From contig CAIYWF010000120.1 in the NCBI GenBank assembly GCA_903929845.1, forward strand, positions 1 to 17,118: a DNA stretch of 17,118 nucleotides, written 5' to 3'. This DNA comes from an uncultured Chlorobiaceae bacterium. Lineage in GTDB: Bacteria; Bacteroidota; Chlorobiia; Chlorobiales; Chlorobiaceae. Under the pieces are notes generated by a model that was given only the letters and a program-made list of their open reading frames with translations, did not search any database and had not been told where the DNA came from. Shown here piece by piece: positions 13,353-17,118 of the stretch. Numbering within the stretch: the first letter of the stretch is position 1; every line of letters starts with the position of its first letter. A program made the translations under genes and the position numbers.

Positions 13353-15524
13353 TTATTTTATACCGCTTCTCCACCTCCGCTTTGCAAAAAAATAGCGGAT
13401 CTTGAACTCTATACTTGACTTCGGAAATCTGCCCGCTCGCTCATATGTCGTGACATGCACATAGTTCTGTAGCCACCGTTTTGGAACTTTGTTAAAAGAT
13501 TTTTTAAACATATCGTTGACTTCAGCATGTACCTTGACCCTTGCACCCAACGTTTTGTTGTCAGCATACATCCTTGATCCAGCAAGCTTTTCCTCAAGGT
13601 AGGCAAACCGTACTCCAGCATAACTGAGGCGCAACCAGTATTCATAATCCATGCAGTAATTCAGCGAATCATCGAGTAAACCATGTTTTTCGACCACCCG
13701 CCGTCTGAAAAAGAGGGCCGGCTGGCAGATAAAACATGTTTGAAGCAAGCGCTCTAAATTCCATGACTCACTTGGATATGCTTCAAACGGATCATCATTA
13801 ACATCGATGTGATCAGCCTGCCCATAAACTATATCAACATCAGGGTGAGCTTTAAAAAAGTCAACAACACGCGCTATTGCGCCGGGATAGTAGATATCAT
13901 CAGAGTTTAGCCAACCAATAATTTCCCCGTCTGTTGCAAGAAGGCCTTTGTTGACGGCATCGGTTTGTCCCTTGTCTTTCTCTGATACCCATCGCACCGG
14001 AGGTTTAAATTGCTTTAGGATTTCAACAGTATTATCCGTACTCCTCCCATCAAAAACCACATGTTCAATTTCAGCGCCTGTTTGTTTTGCAACACTCAGA
14101 AGTGTTCGTTCTATAAATTGTCCCTGATTGAAAGAGGGTGTAATGATGCTGACTTTCATGGGGGAATCGTTGTCGCCCTCAAGAAGTTGCTCTTTTGCTA
14201 CCACAGCATCATGACCATTCAGGCTGTTGGCCCTCCAAACTCCGGATAACCAGTTTCTCGACTTGTCGATAGCTAACGTCTGCTGAAAGAGTTCCCAATA
14301 CTCCTTTGCCATTTTATGCGAGTCGGAAAATTCAGTTGCCCGCTGTTTTCCTGCATTAATGAGCCGGTCACGAAGTGGTTCGTCATCCACCAGTGAGAGA
14401 ATGGCTTGTACAATCTGGGTTGGTACTCCTGGATCGAACAGCATCGCAGCACCGGCAGTTACTTCAGGCAGCGATCGTACATTGCTGCATGACACAGGAA
14501 CGCCTGCTGCCATTGCTTCGATAACCGGGAGACCGAACCCTTCATAAAGTGAGGGGAAGAGCATCCCGATTGAGTTAACCATCAATATTGAGAGTTCTGC
14601 AACGGGAAGATAACCAGGAAAAATAATGCGATCCCCGAGATTCATCGTTTTGGCAACGCTCATCAGCCACGTTTGCCGCTCACCTGGTGCGCCGGTACAA
14701 ACCAGCTTGATATCTTTGGCTAATCCCTGGCAACAAGCTATACCAAATGCTGTAAAGAGCATTTCATGGTTTTTGTGCTTCCAAAAATTGGCTGGATAGA
14801 TAAAATATCGCTGTGCGACAAGGTCAAGACGCTTCAGCACGCCATTACCATTATCCTCTTCTGTATTGATTCGATGAGCCATACGCAAGTAAATAGTGCG
14901 TATGCAGTTCGGGTCGAGATTGCCGTGAATAATCGCAGAATTGCGGGAATAATCTGAAATAGCCGTGAGCAGTGTCGCCCGACTGCACGCATTGATAAAT
15001 ACCTGATTACGATGCGCAACATCTTCATCGGAAAAAAACTCGGGATAGGTCTTGTATTGTAAATCATAAATTGTACAGACCGTCGGAATTCCTGACTCAT
15101 AATAGGTCGGAGCAGTAAAAGGGCAAAAGAGCAAATCTACCCCCATACCGCGCAAAAATGAGGCGGAACGGTCGAGGGACTTCGCTCCTTTCATCCTTTT
15201 TTTCAGACTTTTGTGCAGGCGCCTTGCTGTACGACTTATTTCATGAGAGAAACGTGAAAAAAGAGTGGTACCAGAACCTTTACGCTGCTGTGAAGTATTT
15301 ACTGCAAAGCTGTTCCGAACTATCACCCGCCTGACATTCGGGCGATCGAGAAAGGAGAGTTCTTCATGTGCACTCTCTTGAGTGAGAAGAATAAACCCAG
15401 TTTCAGGCTCCAGTTCGGCAAGGATGCCAAGTAGCTCAAGAACAAACACTTTTGCACCCCCGTTTTCCCCACCGGGAAGAACAGGAGTTAAATCCACAGC
15501 GACAGTTCGCAGTAAATTACTCAT
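13353..15524 (-). CDS. two-domain glycosyltransferase: N-terminal GT4, C-terminal GT2
   Basis: About 723 residues. The first 410 form a GT-B, GT4-family enzyme: DLTPVLPGGENGGAKVFVLE at the start (acceptor side), YFIYPANFWKHKNHEMLFTA before the donor domain, and PSLYEGFGLPVIEAMAAGVP with the E-x7-E pair E328/E336. After a linker of about 45 residues, MKVSIITPSFNQGQFIERTL begins a GT2 domain (456 onward) with VVFDGRSTDNTVEIL, the GWLNSDDIYYPG metal site and NYCMDYEYWLRLSYAG near the expected catalytic base. Both domains look intact, so one polypeptide may add two sugars in sequence. The internal ATG at 14159 could start a separate GT2 protein, but the frame is continuous. I chose ATG 15524; a TTG at 15536 adds four residues. 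No membrane helix is seen. Confidence 0.88.
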   Translation of the reverse strand: MSNLLRTVAVDLTPVLPGGENGGAKVFVLELLGILAELEPETGFILLTQESAHEELSFLDRPNVRRVIVRNSFAVNTSQQRKGSGTTLFSRFSHEISRTARRLHKSLKKRMKGAKSLDRSASFLRGMGVDLLFCPFTAPTYYESGIPTVCTIYDLQYKTYPEFFSDEDVAHRNQVFINACSRATLLTAISDYSRNSAIIHGNLDPNCIRTIYLRMAHRINTEEDNGNGVLKRLDLVAQRYFIYPANFWKHKNHEMLFTAFGIACCQGLAKDIKLVCTGAPGERQTWLMSVAKTMNLGDRIIFPGYLPVAELSILMVNSIGMLFPSLYEGFGLPVIEAMAAGVPVSCSNVRSLPEVTAGAAMLFDPGVPTQIVQAILSLVDDEPLRDRLINAGKQRATEFSDSHKMAKEYWELFQQTLAIDKSRNWLSGVWRANSLNGHDAVVAKEQLLEGDNDSPMKVSIITPSFNQGQFIERTLLSVAKQTGAEIEHVVFDGRSTDNTVEILKQFKPPVRWVSEKDKGQTDAVNKGLLATDGEIIGWLNSDDIYYPGAIARVVDFFKAHPDVDIVYGQADHIDVNDDPFEAYPSESWNLERLLQTCFICQPALFFRRRVVEKHGLLDDSLNYCMDYEYWLRLSYAGVRFAYLEEKLAGSRMYADNKTLGARVKVHAEVNDMFKKSFNKVPKRWLQNYVHVTTYERAGRFPKSSIEFKIRYFFAKRRWRSGIK

Positions 15525-15595
15525 GGCATATTTCAAGAAATTGAGATAACATTTTTATTTCAAGCCACATAACAATTTTTCATAATGGTTAAAGT

Positions 15596-16627
15596 TCATT
15601 GAGAGGTTAATTTGTGAAAAAACGAATATTTTCCAAGTTTTTTTCGCTTTGAACCCAGAATAGTTTCCGTCAGTATTTCAATCTGTTCCAACCGTGTGGC
15701 ACAATCTTGCTCTGACTCCAACAATCTCTTCGTCAACCCCAATTCCCGTTCCCTGATATCGAGCAACGCCTGAGCAAACCGGCCGTTAGGCGTCGCCATT
15801 AAAGCCGCATCTATTTGTTCCGTTGTATTAGCTTCAAGGTGGGTGCGACTGGCTACAAAAAACATATCATAGTGCGCAAATATTGCCTGTTCAAAACAGA
15901 GATGGTTTACACCAAGCCTCTGAAAAAGTTCAGTCACTGCATGCTTGGTGAACAAGAATAGATGCTCATCAGGAATAAGCAAACTTAAAAATGCATTTTT
16001 GGATTGCACCAACTCATCATAATCCATTCTTTCTTTGAACTGCGGAGTCTGGATGAGCAAAAGCCCATCTGGTTTAAGCAGTTTCAGACAGTGGCTCATG
16101 GTTGCTATCGGGTCTGGAAGATGTTCGAGAACATCCATAAGGGCAATCACATCAAAACTTCCTGGCAAGATATTGAGAGACTCAACCACACCTGCCTGAA
16201 CGGAAATACCAAAAGTTTTCTGCCCGAATTCAACAACCCACGGACTCATCTCAACGCCCAATGCCGAAAACCCTGCAAGTTCCAGCAAAGCGACAAAGCT
16301 TCCGTGAGCACAACCGAGTTCAAGCACAGATGAAAGCGGGAATCGATACTTCAATAATATTTTGAGCCAATGGAGATTCCGCTCAGTGAGATCATTTCTT
16401 GAACGGGCATATATATCAGGGTAGCCAAACTCCTCTTTCTGATGATCAAGCCAGTACTTTTTCCCGTAAAAATCTGAATCGTCATTCCTGACAAACAATT
16501 GATCATCCGATAATGGCTTGAGCGCAACCAGTGTTCCACATGATAAACATTCAGCGTATTCTTGATTAAAATCCTTTAAGCGGGAATTACTACACCAACA
16601 CGTTTTTGCTTTTATCGGTAACGGCAT
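15596..16627 (-). CDS. class I SAM-dependent methyltransferase with N-terminal zinc-ribbon cysteines and C-terminal coiled coil
   Basis: About 343 residues. Four cysteines near the N-terminus (C10-x-C12 ... C27-x2-C30, in KTCWCSN and ECLSCGT) form a probable zinc ribbon. The methyltransferase core follows: SVLELGCAHGSFVALLELAG (100-119, SAM loop), LGVEMSPW, FDVIALMDVLEHLPDP (158-173) and LLKPDGLLLIQTPQF. The last 60 residues, with LDIRERELGLTKRLLESEQD and following heptads, look like a short coiled coil with a basic end (SKRKKLGKYS). The target is unknown; sugar or chain-end methylation is inferred from the glycan context. It is the first gene of the cluster. I chose ATG 16627, directly before the cysteine region; a TTG at 16645 would add six residues. 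Neither has a strong ribosome site. Confidence 0.83.
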   Translation of the reverse strand: MPLPIKAKTCWCSNSRLKDFNQEYAECLSCGTLVALKPLSDDQLFVRNDDSDFYGKKYWLDHQKEEFGYPDIYARSRNDLTERNLHWLKILLKYRFPLSSVLELGCAHGSFVALLELAGFSALGVEMSPWVVEFGQKTFGISVQAGVVESLNILPGSFDVIALMDVLEHLPDPIATMSHCLKLLKPDGLLLIQTPQFKERMDYDELVQSKNAFLSLLIPDEHLFLFTKHAVTELFQRLGVNHLCFEQAIFAHYDMFFVASRTHLEANTTEQIDAALMATPNGRFAQALLDIRERELGLTKRLLESEQDCATRLEQIEILTETILGSKRKKLGKYSFFHKLTSQ

Positions 16628-16652
16628 TTTAAATATCGGCTTCAATCTTATA

Positions 16653-16664
16653 ATAAGATCTTAT
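16653..16664. repeat. 12-bp perfect palindrome upstream of the first cargo gene
   Basis: ATAAGATCTTAT is fully self-complementary and lies about 26 bp before the chosen ATG of the first cargo gene. It could be an operator, overlap a promoter or be a chance AT-rich match. A weak minus-strand promoter pair, TTCACT (about 16686-16681) then 16 bp and TAAGAT (about 16664-16659), overlaps the IS end and the palindrome. Confidence 0.35.
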
Positions 16665-16681
16665 CTGACCAGCTCAGCAAG

Positions 16682-17011
16682 TGAACTTGCAACAGAAAAA
16701 TGGACACATTAAGAAGCCATAACTATTATTTGTTGTTTATAGCGTAAAAACTCAATAGGCGATTTATATCCTAACGTTGAGTGTTTCCGTTTTCTGTTGT
16801 AAAATACTTCAATGTATTCAAAAAGGCTGTGTCGGGCTTCTTCCCACGTTCGATAGTGTTCGTTATACACCAATTCGGTTTTCAGAGTTTTGAAAAAGCT
16901 TTCAGTAACAGCGTTATCATAACAGTTACCCCTTCCGCTCATACTCTGAATCAGACCGTGTTTCGCAAGCTTCTTCCTCCTAAATTGAGCGATAACCATC
17001 CACCAGACCAA
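16682..17011 (-). mobile_element. 3' remnant of an IS3-family insertion sequence
   Basis: The segment contains the C-terminal part of an OrfB transposase and, past its stop codon, a terminal-repeat-like sequence. Read inward from 16682 on the plus strand it begins TGAACTTGCAACAGAAAAAT, then GGACACA, an IS3-type end starting with TG. The upstream part of the element (orfA and the first two thirds of orfB) is absent from the window. Similarity to IS3 transposases appears to stop near 16985, short of where the HSDRG motif would be expected, so the copy is truncated or rearranged. The element lies immediately before the sugar cluster. Confidence 0.65.
16709..17011 (-). pseudogene. IS3-family transposase OrfB, C-terminal fragment
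   Basis: About 100 codons remain open from a TTG at 17011. From KLAKHGLIQSMSGRGNCYDN through AVTESFFKTLKTELVYNEHY, the sequence matches the end of the IS3 rve integrase domain, with the last catalytic Glu in AVTESFF. It ends with the usual FEYIEVFYNRKRKHSTLGYK and SPIEFL signature. The two catalytic Asp residues that should precede it are missing. The residues before FRRKKLAKHG (MVWWMVIAQ and upstream HTGAVARYYSAKLV) do not fit IS3 transposases, and a stop codon occurs further upstream near 17056. The copy is therefore broken and not expected to be active. The start is arbitrary. Confidence 0.8.
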
Positions 17012-17118
17012 CTTAGCCGAATAATAACGGGCGACTGCACCTGTATGGCTACCGTTTTAACGTTTTGATCTTGTCTTTGCAAGCAACAGTCTATTCCTGA
17101 TGCCTTCAGCAAGACTCC
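17012..17118. other. unassigned sequence at the right edge, possibly another mobile-element junction
   Basis: No gene is supported. On the minus strand one frame reads SLAEGIRNRLLLAKTRSKR to a stop near 17056. This could be the end of a coding region that begins beyond the window, but nothing familiar is seen. The stretch just after it does not continue the IS3 transposase frame convincingly, so a junction between two mobile remnants is possible. Confidence 0.3.

Noticed and set aside
13353..14159. Independent GT2 gene starting at the ATG at 14159
   Set aside because: The upstream GT4 domain continues in frame with no stop through the linker. Internal initiation is possible but not shown.
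16781..17068. Plus-strand open frame of 95 codons at the right edge
   Set aside because: It is antisense to the clear IS3 transposase fragment and its translation resembles no protein.
1..17118. CRISPR array, tRNA, rRNA, riboswitch or phage genes
   Set aside because: No regularly spaced repeats, cloverleaf-like sequences or phage structural genes were seen on reading either strand; weak or unusual RNAs could be missed without folding software.

Overview
The window reads as part of a cell-surface polysaccharide (LPS O-antigen, capsule or S-layer glycan) biosynthesis locus from a Gram-negative bacterium of moderate G+C. The sequence does not fix the taxon. GmhA/GmhB/HddA/HddC-type heptose genes, GtrA/GtrB-type membrane proteins and many sugar-nucleotide dehydrogenases are typical of mobile glycan loci in Proteobacteria, Desulfobacterota, Chlorobiota and similar groups. 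No rRNA, tRNA or core housekeeping gene was found that would place it more closely.

Layout. Every supported gene is on the minus strand, so transcription runs from high to low coordinates. The right edge (about 16682-17118) holds the 3' remnant of an IS3-family element. The cargo follows, in transcription order: (1) a zinc-ribbon SAM methyltransferase (15596-16627); (2) a two-domain GT4-GT2 glycosyltransferase (13353-15524); (3) a large polytopic membrane protein with a C-terminal soluble domain (11092-13284); (4) a frame-disrupted membrane protein with a related C-terminal domain (10130-11099); (5) a GtrB/DPM-like polyprenyl-phosphate glycosyltransferase (9188-10117); (6) a second SAM methyltransferase (8301-9185); (7) a GtrA-family membrane protein (7870-8304); (8) an NAD-dependent epimerase/dehydratase (6914-7873); (9) an SDR oxidoreductase (6060-6917); (10) a Gfo/Idh/MocA oxidoreductase (5053-6063); (11) hddA, hddC, gmhA and gmhB for GDP-D-glycero-alpha-D-manno-heptose (2243-5069); (12) a small transaldolase (1540-2256). 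The left edge (1-1510) is an IS1182-family element whose end lies about 30 bp past the transaldolase stop codon.

How the genes work together (inference from family knowledge). Transaldolase could supply sedoheptulose 7-phosphate. GmhA isomerises it, HddA phosphorylates C1, GmhB removes the 7-phosphate and HddC attaches GMP, giving GDP-heptose. The epimerase, SDR and Gfo/Idh/MocA genes, which overlap each other and hddA by a few bases, may modify this or another nucleotide sugar. GtrB, GtrA and the large membrane protein look like a three-part system that loads a sugar on undecaprenyl phosphate, flips it and transfers it outside the cytoplasm. The GT4-GT2 protein and the methyltransferases would build and decorate the chain. 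No Wzx/Wzy, ABC exporter or chain-length regulator is in the window, so the locus must continue elsewhere or depend on other loci.

Most unusual points: the transaldolase attached to a complete GDP-heptose pathway; the broken membrane-protein gene next to an apparent relative of its C-terminal domain; the GT4-GT2 fusion; and the insertion-sequence sequence on both sides. I did not find strong evidence of a wholly new kind of system.
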